Assembly (NCBI RefSeq): GCF_000499845.2
Contig: NC_023756.2
Span: 30,529,895 to 30,593,894 of the forward strand
Origin: Phaseolus vulgaris
Taxonomy: Eukaryota; Streptophyta; Magnoliopsida; Fabales; Fabaceae
Length of the DNA: 64,000 nucleotides
Reading direction: 5' to 3'
Program-made: the position numbers and the translations under genes
In this document: positions 1 to 12,400 of the stretch, one piece after another
How positions within the stretch are numbered: position 1 is the first letter of the stretch
Layout: the number at the start of each line of letters is the position of its first letter
The notes under the pieces: generated by a model
What the model saw: the letters and a program-made list of their open reading frames with translations, nothing else
The model's database searches: none
Told to the model about the DNA's origin: nothing

Positions 1-502
1 GTCCTGGAGATGGAGATGAAAGAAGAGAAAAGGTTGGAGAAGGTGAAGCAATGAATGGTGATGAAGAGAGTGATTGGTATGAGGCATTGTACATGAGCAT
101 GGGGATAGGATACTTCACTGGATTTTGGGGCTTATTAGGGCCAATACTACTTTCACGTTCTTCCAGAAATGCTTATCTCAGCTTCCTAAACAGATTCACA
201 GACTGTATATATGAAAAATGTGGCAAGTTGATTGCAAGAAAAAGGTATGTTAGTCAAATATATCAATATTTCCTTCACAAATAATGAAAGTGAAATTTGG
301 GATGTGATGATAAGTTTGAGCTTAGTCCTCAACAGGGCATTTCCTACATTCTCTAATTTTTCACTGGCTTTTCAGATGTATCAAATATAGAGATGGAAAC
401 AAAATGCCAAATCAAAAATATTTTATTTCATTAAATAAAAACAGATTACCGAAAGGTTATTACAGAGTCGAAATTATTTCAGGTTTTGGCGTTACCCCTT
501 AA
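1..502 (+). CDS. LRR receptor-like protein, C-terminal exons (5' partial)
   Basis: The reading frame is open from the left edge and runs acidic stretch, then a hydrophobic membrane segment, then a basic tail. The run GYFTGFWGLLGPILL (about nt 108-152) followed by a basic, aromatic tail is typical of the end of plant LRR receptor-like proteins. These are plasma-membrane receptors with extracellular leucine-rich repeats and no kinase. A consensus donor (AAAG/GTATGT, exon end 244) and acceptor (TTTTCAG, exon start 376) join in frame to a second exon that stops at 500-502, adding about 42 residues. Without splicing the frame stops at 284. A diverged copy of the exon-2 sequence at about 25,217 directly follows LRR-coding sequence, which supports its belonging to this gene. 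The LRR part lies outside the window, so ligand and function cannot be inferred. The family call is confident; the splice is inferred. Confidence 0.8.
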
Positions 503-1227
503 CTTATTTATTTTTGTCTTTTTAATATATGCATATATAATTTTTCATATTAATTTACATAATTTTATTTGAAAGTTTGATTGTAAAATGAATGTATCTA
601 CTGATTATTTTACAATATATAGTGTGAAGATATTAATTTTTTTTTTAATCTTCTTGTAGATTAATATAATTTATTAATGGTTAATATAATTTATTGAATT
701 GGTATTCAGATAAGTTGAGTTTAATTACATCATTTATAATTTGACATTGAAAAATATGATTCCCTCTTTATTTATCTTGTAATAAACCACATTAATGGTT
801 GTAAAAAATTGCAGGTTATTGCAGATGTGCTACGCACTTGTGATTGATCTGGGATGAATGAAAGCATCATTGGTTGCCATAAAAGTGCAAGATATTTATT
901 TAGTATTATAGTTTGAATGTTTTGTAGTAAGTAATGTATTTCAAAATCTTGTTTCCAGAATATGATTTGATCCAGTTGTTTTGCATAATGCATTTATAAC
1001 GTTGTTTCGTTCTAATTCAACTGCTTAGAATTGTAACATCCAAGTGTAATGATCATTTTATATTTTATTTTCAACAACGTTTTTGCAAGTAGAAAGCCTT
1101 TATTATTACTATTTCTAGAAGTTTTATGTAAAGACCAATTAACTTTACTTTTCCATGATTTCTCAAAATGACATGATTCAAGACTGTTTTTAATAGTTTC
1201 CTCCTTTTTCTTTGTAATTGTTAAAAA
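503..1227. other. RLP 3' flank, duplicated elsewhere in window
   Basis: AT-rich non-coding sequence with no gene seen. Two parts recur downstream of the truncated RLP paralogue: about 600-840 matches 25,330-25,557, and about 886-1,310 matches 41,479-41,765. This is the uninterrupted version of a flank that mobile DNA has split in the second copy. Confidence 0.7.
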
Positions 1228-2335
1228 TAATTAGAAATTCTCCTAAGTAAACCTAGGTGTACGACCGTATTTATTCGAGTTTAAAGAATATAATTTAAAT
1301 TAAGTGAAAAATATTTTTGAAAAAAGTTATAAATAAATTATAAATATTTTATTCTTTATTTATTTTAAAACATTATTTATTTTGGTACGTTTACTATATT
1401 CGCATTGTTTAAAAATCAAGATAAATAATACTTTACATACATCTTATGTTTTTAATTTAAAAAATGTTTATTAATCATAAAATCTTAATAAAACTTTGAA
1501 TTTCAAAACAGTTTCTAATACCGCTCGTCTCAACTCTCTCTCAACTTACACACTTTTTATATAACTTACTCTTTTAATCTTTTGAGACCTTTTAATTTTT
1601 TGGAAATAACACTCTTATTAATTTCAATGAGTTAAAATTTTGAGTTGGATAACTTCTTTCTTATTCTACAATTGAATTTCTCTCCTTTTCTCCGGAGTTT
1701 TGTTTTTATTTTATAATTATAATTATAGTAGAGAATTAGAAACACTCCTATCTAAACCTATGTAACTTTATTTATTTAAATTTATAAGAATTTAAATTAA
1801 GTGAATATATATATATATATATATATATATTTAAAATAACTATAAATGAATATAAAGTATTTTATTATTCATTTATAGTTATTTTATTTTAAAATATTAT
1901 TTGTTCTAGTACGTATAGTGTAATCACATCGTGTTCGGAGGTTAATAACATCTTATATACACCTTCATATATATATATATATATATATAACTTACATTTT
2001 TAATCTTTTGAGACGTTTTAATTTTCTGAAATAACACTCTATTATTTTTAATGGGTTAGAATTTTGACTTGGGTAACTCCTTTCTCATTCTAGAATTGAA
2101 TTTCTCTCATTTTCTCTTTCGCACATGTGGGAGGTTTTCTACTCCACATGTTTTTCTTTTATAATTGTAGTAGAGAATTAGCAACACTCCTATCTAAACT
2201 TATATAACCTTATTTATTTAAATTTAAAGGGTAATTTAAATTAAGTGAATGAAAATATATATTTTTAAAATAACTATAAAAAAATTTAATTATTTAATTA
2301 TTCATTTATTATCAAATATTATCTCTTTAAAATAT
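1228..2335. repeat. Imperfect tandem repeat, unit about 430-500 bp
   Basis: Units begin with a GAATTAGAAACACTCCTA-like phrase near 1,228, 1,730 and 2,170. Each continues through TTATTTATTTAAATTTA, AATTTAAATTAAGTGAA and AAAATAACTATAAA phrases. A second shared block (ATCTTTTGAGACNTTTTAATTTT followed by AATAACACTCT) lies at about 1,577-1,620 and 1,999-2,035. There are about 2.5 copies, diverged, with no coding capacity. A partial relative occurs near 41,675-41,770. Confidence 0.7.
1804..1989. repeat. Two (AT)n microsatellites
   Basis: Uninterrupted AT dinucleotide runs lie at about 1,804-1,831 and 1,967-1,989, at different places in adjacent units of the larger tandem repeat. Confidence 0.9.
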
Positions 2336-3624
2336 TAAATAATAAAATGGTGACTTTTATTAGTGAATTATCACAGAAAGTGAGTTCTTTTAAAACAAAA
2401 TTTATTGCTTTAGTGATTTTTCTCTATGCATAACAATTGCATTCACTTAGATATAAAAATGTAAAATCCTTAAATAGATATATTCATTTATACTTAGATG
2501 CAATATTCACTATCTACAAAATTATTATTATTTTTAACTAAAAATTAAAAATTAAAAAAATAAATATTTACAATTATAAAGATGGTATACATATATAGAT
2601 AAATATTTGATTTAACAATAAACATGGTACAAGTGTAACATTTACATATGTATATTTAAATAAACTAAAGATCAACACCTTATAAAAGATACTTTAAAAA
2701 AGAAAGTCATCCTAATATCTTCAATGTCTTTATTCTTCAATAAGGATAGATCCTTCAATAACTAAAAATTCAAAAATTGACTTGATGAATAAAAATACAT
2801 AATTACATAATTAATGTGTTTAAGTTAATTTTTATTATCCTTAGTGAGTTACTAATCTTGGTGGATATTATTGTGCATATTATTTCATCACATAATATTT
2901 ATACTCATTTTCTCGACTCATATGACACTACAGATTATCACGGGTTTCGAAATCTCCCTAAAATACGATAGATTTCATAACCTCCATAAAATACCATAAG
3001 TTTCAGAACCTCTGTAAAATACCATAGGTTTCAAAACTATGAATATTTGTTTTTTTTTCATTCATTTATCATTTAAGCATTCATGTGTTTTTTCAACCAC
3101 AATTATCTACCTATATTGTATTTATTTATCTATATATGTTAAAGTGATTTTTTCAATAAATAAAATAAATAAATAGATATAACATTTAACATATATATAT
3201 ATTACATTCATCAAAACTATCTTATCATAACAATTGAAAACTATAATATTCTAGGTGTAAATATTCTTCATATCTTTATCTCTGACTAATATATATTTTT
3301 AGGAAAATAAAGAGAAGTAAAGAATAATAAGAGAAAAACTTCTAACTTGTAATTAGTTCATTTTAAATTATTTTTTTCAAAAAATAACTTATAAGAAAAT
3401 TTGTCTATAAATGCATGTACTCCAAAAGATGTGGATAAATTTGAACTACCGTTTCCAGACAGTTATTATTTCCAAAGTGTTCTAACCTTCATCGTCATAA
3501 TTAGAATCAGAATCAGAGCCAGAGGATAGTGGTCCTGCGTCGGCAACAATCAATTCAATAAGATATTTTAAAAAATAATATATAGATAGGACATAATAAA
3601 TATAATTTTAGATAATAATTGTAG
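2336..3624. other. AT-rich intergenic stretch
   Basis: No gene is recognised apart from the short minisatellite described separately. On the minus strand, 3,495-3,560 could encode a short acidic Ser/Asp-rich tail ending in a stop (LSSGSDSDSNYDDEG). It has no recognisable family and is not called as a gene. Confidence 0.6.
2942..3046. repeat. 28-bp minisatellite, about 3.5 copies
   Basis: A unit of about 28 bp, containing the phrase TAAAATACCATA followed by GTTTCANAACCTC, is repeated in tandem with a few substitutions per unit. No function is evident. Confidence 0.75.
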
Positions 3625-3639
3625 ATTGTATCTTCGTCG

Positions 3640-4392
3640 ACAGAGAACGGAACCAATGAGAACAAACTGAGCAGTTTGTTGCCTTATTGTCTTCTCCTCT
3701 TGTGCCTTACATTCACCATTTTCTAAAATTCATTCTATAGGTGTCATCCAGGTTTCCTTTTCAAAAATGGCCATGCACTCGTCCGTGCTGACGTTGGGAT
3801 TTTCGAGGAATACATATATAAGCGAACGGTGGAGTCCTTTCCTTTTAGTAGTAGCCAACCTTAAAAGCATGTCGACTCTAGCATTATGCTCACATCAAAT
3901 GTGTTCAATTTGAACATTTTTTAATTTAGACATCAAATTTCGAATGAGGTGATAGTATTTCTACAATAAAGACTCTTTTACCTCGAATTTCACTTTAATT
4001 TTTTTGACTACTAGCTGAGAGTCGCTCCTACAAATAAGTTGTTGGGCTTCCATGTCATATTTTAAAGTAAACTCAACCAGGATGACCTCATATTCTGCTC
4101 GATTATTTGACGTTTTGAAATCAAAATTCAATGATTGTTCAAGGAGAATATCGCCCGAACCTTCAAGAACTACTTCTACGCCACATGACTTATCATTCGA
4201 TGAACCATCCACATGTAAGGTCCACTGGAGATCCTTGTCCTCGGTCGGCCAAGGGCCAAGTTCTGCCGTGAAATCGGCTAAGGTTTGAGACTTAATTGCC
4301 CCCCTTGGTTGATACTGGATGTGAAATTCAAACAACTCAACCGCCCATCCAATCATTCCTCCGACCAAATCAAGTTTAGCTAGAATATTCAT
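3640..4392 (-). pseudogene. Gypsy A copy 1 RNase H
   Basis: Retroelement RNase H removes the RNA strand during reverse transcription. The block starts with the RT-RNase H connection (MIGWAVELFEFHIQYQPRG at 4,392-4,300) and continues with the RNase H core: LHVDGSSN (catalytic Asp), NNRAEYE (catalytic Glu) and CRSDSQLV (catalytic Asp). The open frame stops at 3,961. Recognisable sequence continues leftward in disturbed frames to about 3,640. Frameshifts relative to the RT blocks make it non-functional. Confidence 0.8.
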
Positions 4393-4619
4393 AATAAGAT
4401 AGTCGGTCTTCGTGCGGTGACAACGAGTGTTAGATCTACCTTTTCAATCATCTGATAACATGCCTTTGCACCATGTAGGACTCAACTAATGAAATAGACT
4501 GATCGTTCTTCTTTCTCCACTTCTTGTACTAGAACCGCATTGACCGCTCCCTCTGATACCAAAGGTATATTATGATTGGTTGTTGAGCGTCTAGTTTTTG
4601 TATGACTGAAGAGACCACC

Positions 4620-5440
4620 AAAAATGCTTTTAAGTGAACAAATATTTTTCACATTCGGGTGTCCAATTAAATTTAGCCGTTTTTCGCAAAAGTTGGATGA
4701 TATACTTGATTTTTTCTGCTAGCTTCGGCACAAATCTGGCCATCATTCGATTGATCAGTTTATGAATTTCTTTTAAATTTTCAGGGCTTCTCATTTCAGT
4801 GATATCCCTACACTTTTCTAGATTTGCTTCAATACCACGATGGGTGAGCATGGAACCTAGAAATTTTCCACATTCTACCCCGAACGCACACTTATCGGGG
4901 TTAAGTCACATACCATGATCTCTGAGAGCTTTGAAGAATTTTTTGAGATCTTGAATGTGCTACAAACATGAATAAGATTTTACCACTATGTCATGAACTT
5001 AAACTTCGACATTTTGGTCGAACATTCCTTTAAAAATTTGATCCATCATTCTCTAGTAAGTTGCACCAACATTTTTTAGATCAAACTACATGACTTCATA
5101 ATAGAAGTTGTCACAATCGGTCATAAAAGTTGTTTTCTCCTGTCTCTTGGATGCATTTGGATTTGGTCGTATCCAGAGTATGCATCCAGGAAACTTAAAA
5201 TATGGTGAAGGACCACCCCATCAACTAGTCGGTCGATGCTTGGTAGAGGATAAACATCTTTTGGACAAGTCTTATTGAGGTCGGTGTAGTCCATGCACAT
5301 CCTCCATTTACCATTAGGCTTTTTGACCATGACCACATTTGTCAACCATGTGGTGTAGTGTGCTTTTTTAAAGAAGTCGACTTTAACAAGCTTGTCAGCT
5401 TCCTTGCACGCTGCATTGCGCTTCTCTTCACCCATTTTTC
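4620..5440 (-). pseudogene. Gypsy A copy 1 reverse transcriptase
   Basis: Two open blocks separated by broken sequence. 5,435-5,121 encodes the fingers/palm start, with KKPNGKWRMCMDYTDLNK and LSFLDAYSGYDQI, the latter holding the first catalytic Asp region. 4,851-4,630 encodes the thumb/connection, with LTHRGIEANLEKC and RFVPKLAEK. The segment that would carry the YVDD catalytic loop lies in the broken stretch between them and is not readable in one frame. This is an inactive relic. The first block is repeated in degenerate form at about 14,869-14,950 in copy 2. Confidence 0.8.
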
Positions 5441-5689
5441 TAATCTTCTAGGCGATCAGTCTTGCTTTTTTTGTAGACCAAAAGGCGATGTATGATAACA
5501 TCTGGACTTACTCCTGGCATATCAAAGGTCGTCCAGGAAAATAAATCATCATTTTCAATTAGTGTCTGACTCACCAATTTGTCGTCGACCAACTTTAATG
5601 AAGTCCCTATGCATGTTGTATGTTCTTCATCACGTAAGGGTAGCGGACGGAGATCCTCACCCGCCTCAATACGAGTGTCATTCAGTCAG

Positions 5690-6049
5690 GGGTCGAGGTC
5701 GACCAATGCAACCATATGTTGTCTTCTAGGAGATCTTGTTTCTCGAGACTAATCTCTGATCGATCCTTTAGACCTTAGAGAGTGTTGTCTTCTACATTCT
5801 CTCAACTGTTCACGCAGTGATTCTCTGTAACATAGTCAATTGGTTTATTCGACTTTCAGGCTTGCAACGTAGCACTCTCAGGCTACCTTTTGATCAACAT
5901 GAACGATGACTATGTCACCTGAAGCAGATGGAAACTTTATCGCAAGATGCAGAGTTGACACTATTGCTCTAAGGCAGTTGATGGATGACCGCCCGAGCAA
6001 GATGTTATATGAAGTATTGGCATTAAAAAGAAGATACTTGATTTTAATG
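5690..6049 (-). pseudogene. Gypsy A copy 1 protease C-terminal part (split by CACTA-1)
   Basis: The minus strand encodes the second half of a retropepsin: LLFNANTSYNILLGRSSIN, then a lysine/valine-rich tail. The upstream half with the active-site Asp lies across the CACTA-1 insertion, at 13,724 onward. An intact counterpart of the join is present in copy 2 around 15,556, which shows that the coding sequence was continuous before CACTA-1 inserted. Confidence 0.8.
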
Positions 6050-6310
6050 CACCAGTACAAAAAGGTAAATTAACGACGGTTAAAATCGACATTTAAAGAC
6101 GGTTCTGGAACCGTCGTTATTACCGGCGTCGTTAAAAGGTATGGGTTTTTCACGACGGTTCCCATAACTGTCGTTAAAACTCCAACTTATAACGACGGTT
6201 CCCACAACCGTCGATTTTTGAATTTAAAAATTGGGAGGCGCTTTTAAAGACGGTTCCCATAGGAACCGTCGTTATAAGTATGGTTTTTTTAAAAACCGTC
6301 GTTACATGTC
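6050..6310. repeat. CACTA-1 left terminal and subterminal repeats
   Basis: The terminal inverted repeat is followed by at least five inverted or direct copies of AACGACGGTT / AACCGTCGTTAT within about 250 bp. In En/Spm-type elements, subterminal repeats bind the TNPA-type protein and are needed for excision. That role is inferred here by family. Confidence 0.85.
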
Positions 6311-6484
6311 GTGATTAAAAAAAAAAATTTTAAATTTCAAATAACCTGTTTAAAGTTTTCAATTCCAGAAAATAAAAACATTTCAAATCATAATTTAAAC
6401 ATAAAAATTAAATACAACAAAATATAACATTATACAAAAAAAGTTTGGTAATATATAAAAAAATTTGTCATTGTAATGATTTAT

Positions 6485-9399
6485 CTATACTAGAGTGTTA
6501 TACATGGTTACAAAATACTTTGACCATGTTGTTCTCACATACTCCAATGCTTCTAAATCTAGCGGGTGTTGGTCGTTGAACAACTGTGACATTTGAAATA
6601 TTTTGAATTAGTGCATGAATAATAAATATCAAATTTTAAAGTGTTTATTGTATTGAGGTATTACCTTATCCCAACCTTTCTTAATTTCAGCTTGCAAAAT
6701 AGTCAACATCCACTGCATAACATAATAACCGCACTCATAATTTTGAGGTTGCCTGTTGGACTGCTTGTGAAAATAAATGTATTAAATGAATGAGTGAAAC
6801 ACATTAAATTAAGTAAACAAATATACTTTAAATACCTTAAGGTACATCCAAGTGAGTTTTTGTGCGTTTGAAGTTCTCCTCCCACACAACATATTATATC
6901 CAGAGTAAGCACTAAAATAACAAGATTTCATGTTAAAATACATAACATTATATAATATATAAGTAATAATAAATGTTAAATGAAACTGTCGTACCTATCT
7001 ATAATGTTTTTAAAATAGGCAGGAGGTTTTTTATGCAAGGAGCAAAACCATGCAGCGGTATGATCTTCAACAGATATGATCAATAGTTGCCAATGACGCC
7101 TGTATAACAAATCAGTTAATTAGTTTCTCTTATTTCAATAATTTATTAAAACTTATTAAATAAGAACTTACTCATGGATGTACGGAGCAAAATAAATGTG
7201 TTTTCCACCATTCTTTAAGGCAGTGGTGATGTATGTTTGTGTTTCCGACTTCTTGTTTCCAATTGATTGAGTGATTTGAGGGTCTAAAAACCCATATATA
7301 TTGTGTTTCCCCTCATCAAAGCATAATCCAGAAAGATACCTAAATTTCAATAAGTTAGTACTAATATATTTAATAAATCAAAAGTATAAATATTTTAAAA
7401 TTTGAACTTACATCATCCATAATTGCAGAACTGTTATGTTAATCTCTTGATCTCCGGATGCAAGGTCCAACAAATCAGACATGTGAACGTACAACGATAG
7501 ATTACTATGCCTTCCAAAAACATTGGCATCCCATGGAACCTCTAACACGGTTGTATCTAAAGCTGTAGCAACTTCTACCAATGCCGCCAGAGGATCATCA
7601 ATGGAGACTATTTTCTTCTTTCCCAGAGGCAGATTTGTCTTAGGTTCCTGCTACTCATCAAAACAAAAAAAATACTTAAATTAGTTAGAATGTAATATAT
7701 CTGATATATAATTCTATTAATATTAGTGCAAATATATACCATAGAGTCTATAGGTCTGACGAGATGTCTAGGCCAGGCAACGAAAGTATGTAATGCCTCT
7801 GCCACAATTATCACCTCTGATGTCGGCACAGGAACTGCAAGACACCATAAAGGACCTTTTCCACCGTGACCTTCATGAAATTAGAAGGAAGAGGCACATT
7901 GTGTAACATTGTGACCCCTTCATAACACTTACCCAAGGCAACGAATCGGGTCAAAGAATTACACTCAACATATAATTCGCATTGACTAGTTGAGCCAAAG
8001 TCATCCCCTGATAGATCAACTGCCGAACAACTCCCTTTAGTGCTGACTTTCTTAATAGGAGGCGGAGGTGGTTCATCTTCTACCATAGTAGGTGGTTGCT
8101 GTGAGTGTCCTAAACCCTCCAACCGCTTTTTGAACTCCATTTCCATTCGCGCACTAAACTCCTCCATGAAGCTTTCTTTAAGCTCTTGAGTTACCTCAGC
8201 CTTTAACTGCTCACGTAGTTGTAGTAAATACTCTTGGCTAGGTTCATTGGACAATTGTTCCTTGCTGTGTGATGGAGGTCCAAAGTATGACCGAATCCCA
8301 ACCCCATATCCAGCTACACGAACACGTCCAGGGTGTTCAGGTCGTCCGAGAGCAACATTAAGAATATCATTGCGACCACATGGTTTAAAAGTCCCCTGTG
8401 TTGATTGCTCATTAAGAGAATCCTAAAACAAATGAAAAGAAATTGACAAACTTCAACACAATGAATTTAAAATAACACATAGAATTTAAAATAACACATT
8501 GAAAAGAAATTGTCAAACTTACAATGCGTTCAACTGTTTGTTCTGTAGACTTAGAACTCCATGTCCCTAATGTGTTTATACGGGCACCCTTCCACATCTC
8601 ATGTCGGAGTGGTGGGGATGGAGGTCTTAAAGAATCTACACTATTCATTTCCTCAATGGAAGTAGAACGTGCTTTAATCTTTTCTTCAAGCATCCTCTGC
8701 TCTAGCAACTTATAACCACCACGAGACAATAAGTGTGGGGTATCATTATGTGCCTGATTTGCTTTTGCTTTGTTTCGAACCTCCTATCATAACACTCAAA
8801 ATTTAGTAATACGTTAATATAAACTATATTCAAATATAAAAGTGATACTAACCTGCCATTTTTCAGTTTGTCGAATAATGACAAACTGCTGCCAAGTTTC
8901 TTCATCAATGGATGCATATTTTGCACAAGGATTTTCTTCTTTCCTTTTCCCATATATATAATCTGTTGTCAATTTTGATTTAAACTGACGAAACTTGACA
9001 CCCACATCTGAAAGAACCTTCGCTTTCAAGGTTTCCACATTCGGGATGTTGTAATGTGTCTACATTGTTTGAAAGAATTAGTTCATAAACAAAAACAAAG
9101 TATAAAAGAACTTTAGATTTAGCAAAGTAAAAACAGTTACATACCAGAATATCTTGCCAAATCATGTTTTTCTCGTGGTCAGTCACGTGATCCCAGGACT
9201 GAGTTAAGATAGAGATCCTTTCACGAGAAAGTACTCCGAGATAACTCCTATATTTCTTTGCATGTTGCCCAGTGGGCACACCAGTGTGGATATCAATAGA
9301 CAAAGGTATTTTGTCATCTTTACTAATCTTCTTAAACATATTCTTCAATCTTGTAGGTCCTCTACTAGTTTTTGAATGGGAAACTTTATCATCTGCCAT
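6485..9399 (-). pseudogene. CACTA-1 second gene: Transposase_24 (TNPA-like) plus Ulp1-type protease, one frameshift
   Basis: A multi-exon minus-strand gene starting at ATG 9,399. Consensus splice sites define exons at about 9,399-9,146, 9,061-8,854, 8,785-8,523, 8,423-7,740 and several short later ones, with a stop at 6,485-6,487. Exons 2-3 show the Transposase_24 signature (NKAKANQAHNDTPHLLSRGG, then PPSPPLRHEMWKGAR). Exon 4 adds a glutamate-rich coiled-coil-like stretch and a Pro-rich linker. Later exons give a C48 (Ulp1-like) cysteine protease: FLDPQ, a catalytic-His context RHWQLL at about 7,100, and ECGYYVMQWM with the catalytic Cys near 6,725. One reading-frame break near 7,850, between VEKV and VPVPTSEV, is not explained by an intron. 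The family likely helps transposition; a SUMO/ubiquitin-like protease role is inferred only from the fold. Confidence 0.85.
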
Positions 9400-9482
9400 G
9401 TTCCTGTTATCAAAAAAATATAATAAGCATCAAGAATATGAAATATAATGAAAATGAAATATATTGTAAAACTAAACATGAA

Positions 9483-12400
9483 TCACATGTACATACAAAT
9501 ATATATTCCTTCATCATGATCATTTCGAGTTGCATGTACAACATCAGCAACATCCTCGTACTCTTTATTGATGGTCGTTCTTGTAAGTGATTCAATCTCA
9601 CAAATGTCATTGTTTGTATCTTCTGGGTCATTATGTTGTTTTTTTCCATGTAGCACAACAGACCAGTGGTCAGACGTAGGATCTTGGATATAGAAAACTT
9701 GGGAAGCTTGATGTGCCATTATAAATGGTTCGTCATGATAACCTATCTTTCGAAAGTCAACCAAAGTCATTCCTGATTCATCAACTTTGACACCAGTCTT
9801 ATTGTCAACCCACTTGCATTTGAAAACAGGTACAGTAAACTTGGTATAATTAACTTCCCAAATCTCTACTATGACACCATAATAAGGCATTGATCCCACA
9901 ACAGGATTTTGATCCTTTGCAGTTGAAAACTGCATAGACTCTGCCTCCAAGGTGACTCCGCTATTTTGCACTGTACTCCTATCATCTCGAGACTTTGTGT
10001 AAAACAAACAACCATTTACTTCATAGCCAGAACAACATAAAACATCAAATTTGAGACCGTTTGCAAGCCATGTTAATGTTTCAGATGCTGATGGATCATT
10101 CATTATTTGTTGCTTAAACCATGACATGAAAGTTTTGTTATGCTCAATTAACACCCATTTTTCTGATTGTCTTGGATTTTTATATTTGACAATGTCTTTG
10201 TGTGTATCTAAGTATGGTAACACCTCATCAGTGTTATTCAAGATATACAAGTGTGCTTGCAGAACCTCTTCTCTAGATTTGCTTATGACATGTACACCTC
10301 TTGAAGATTTACTTATGAATCTACGAGAGTGCCAACCTTTTTCAGGAACTCCTATACATTTGGCTTTTGACATGTACTCAGAACAAAACTCAATAGATTC
10401 TTCTGAAATGTATCTTTCAATAATGGAAGCTTCTGGACGACATTGATTCTTCACATATCCCTTCAAAATCTTCATGTATCGTTCAACTGGATACATCCAT
10501 CGCATATAAACTGGCCCACACAATCTGATTTCTCTTACAAGATGAACAACCAAGTGTACCATAATATCAAAAAAAGATGGAGGAAAAAACATCTCGAGTT
10601 GACACAAGATAACAATTATTTCTTCTTCAAGTTCATCCAACTTCTGAGAGTCAATCTCTTTACTACATATGGAATTGAAAAATGAACATAGTCGAGTGAT
10701 TGTATGCCTAACATTTTTGGGCAAGATTCCACGAATAGCCACCGGTAATAATTGTTGCATTAGAACGTGACAATCATGTGACTTTAAGCCAATTAGTTTC
10801 AAATCATTCATAGATACAAGACTCTTCACATTTGAAGAGTAGCCTTGTGGTACCTTAACACCTTTAAGACATTCACAAAAACTTGTTTTCTCTTTCTTTG
10901 ACAAAGTGTAACACGCTGCAGGCAAGTATGTACGTTTACCAACTTCTCTCGGTGCCAATTCCTCTCGTATATTCATTTCAATCAAATCCAGACGTGCATT
11001 CACACCATCCTTTGTTTTGCCTTTAATGTTCAGAAGTGTTCCTATTAGACTGTCACACACATTCTTCTCTACGTGCATTACATCTAGACAGTGTCTAACA
11101 TCTAACTTACACCAATACGGAAGATCAAAAAAGATTGATCTCTTCTTCCATATTTCAGTCACCGTTTGCTTCTTCTTCATTTTTCCAAAAGTCACATTAA
11201 CATTTTTGATTTTTTCATAAATTTCAACACCACTTAAGGGAGTGGGACAAATGTCATGTTCTTGGTATCCGTTAAAAGCTTTTTTCAATCGACGATACGG
11301 ATGATATTTCTTTAGAAATCTACGATGCCCAAGATACACGGTTTTTCTTCCATGTTTCAACTGCTCATAAGATGTCTTGTCTTGACATATTGGACATGCT
11401 CTATGGCCTTTCACACTATAACCTGACAAGTTCCCATATGCAGGGAAGTCATTGATAGTACAAAACAACATCGCATGCAATCGGAAAGATTCATTTTTAA
11501 ACGCGTCAAACACATCAACCCCTTCATTCCACAATAATTTCAAATCTTCAATCAATGGATTAAGATAAACATCTATGTCATTTCCAGGTTGTTTTGGACC
11601 AGAGATCATCATAGATAACATCATGTATTTGCGCTTCATACACAACGCAGGAGGTAAGTTGTAAATCACTAACAAAACGGGCCATGAACTATGATTACTA
11701 CTTAAATTTCCAAAGGGATTCATTCCATCAGTTGCCAATCCAAGTCTTAAGTTTCTTGATTCTTTTCCAAATTCAGGAAATTCTTTATCAATATTCTTCC
11801 ACTGCAAAGAATCAGCAGGATGACGAAGTAATCCATCACATTTTCTATTATCTGCATGCCACCTAAGGTTTTTAGCGTCATCTGCATTTGCAAACAAACG
11901 CTTAAGCCTTGGAATTATCGGAAGATACCAAACAACCTTAGCAGGAGGACCTTCCTTTGTCAATTCATCAATTTCATCATTTTGACGAACCTTAACCTTA
12001 TAGCGTGACAAACCACACCTGGGACATCTTCTTAAATCTTCATACTCATTTTTGTATAAAATACAATCGTTAGGACATGAATGTATTTTTCTATACTCCA
12101 TACCCATTGGACAAAGTATTTTTTTCGCCTCATAATTTCGATTGGGCAAGGTATTTCCTTCTGGAAGCATGTCCTTAAGCAATTGAAGCAATTCTGTAAA
12201 ACTTTTGTCGGTCCATCCATTCATTGCCTTCAAATTCATCAACCTTAACACTGCTGATAATCGTGTGAAGTTAGTTGAACCAGGATACAAAGGAGTCTCT
12301 GCATCATTACAAAGGAGTCTCTGCTCCCACATCACGAATCATGTCTTCTAATCTATCATCCATTGAGAAATGAACTTCCTCCGAAGCTCCGCGCACACTT

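Larger units (their letters stand above)
3625..6049 (-). mobile_element. Gypsy A, copy 1: 3' part of pol (degenerate)
   Basis: Read on the minus strand this is a decayed Ty3/Gypsy polyprotein in the order protease, reverse transcriptase, RNase H from right to left. It has frameshifts and stops between blocks. The protease end is interrupted at 6,049/6,050 by CACTA-1 and resumes at 13,724. No integrase or 3' LTR is recognised on the left, so the element is truncated near 3,625. The protease phrase YNILLGR and the RT phrase LNKTCPKDVYPLPSID point to the Tat-like Gypsy lineage of plants. Confidence 0.85.

Noticed and set aside
1804..3200. Possible matrix-attachment or origin function of AT-rich repeats
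   Set aside because: AT richness and (AT)n tracts alone do not support such a claim.
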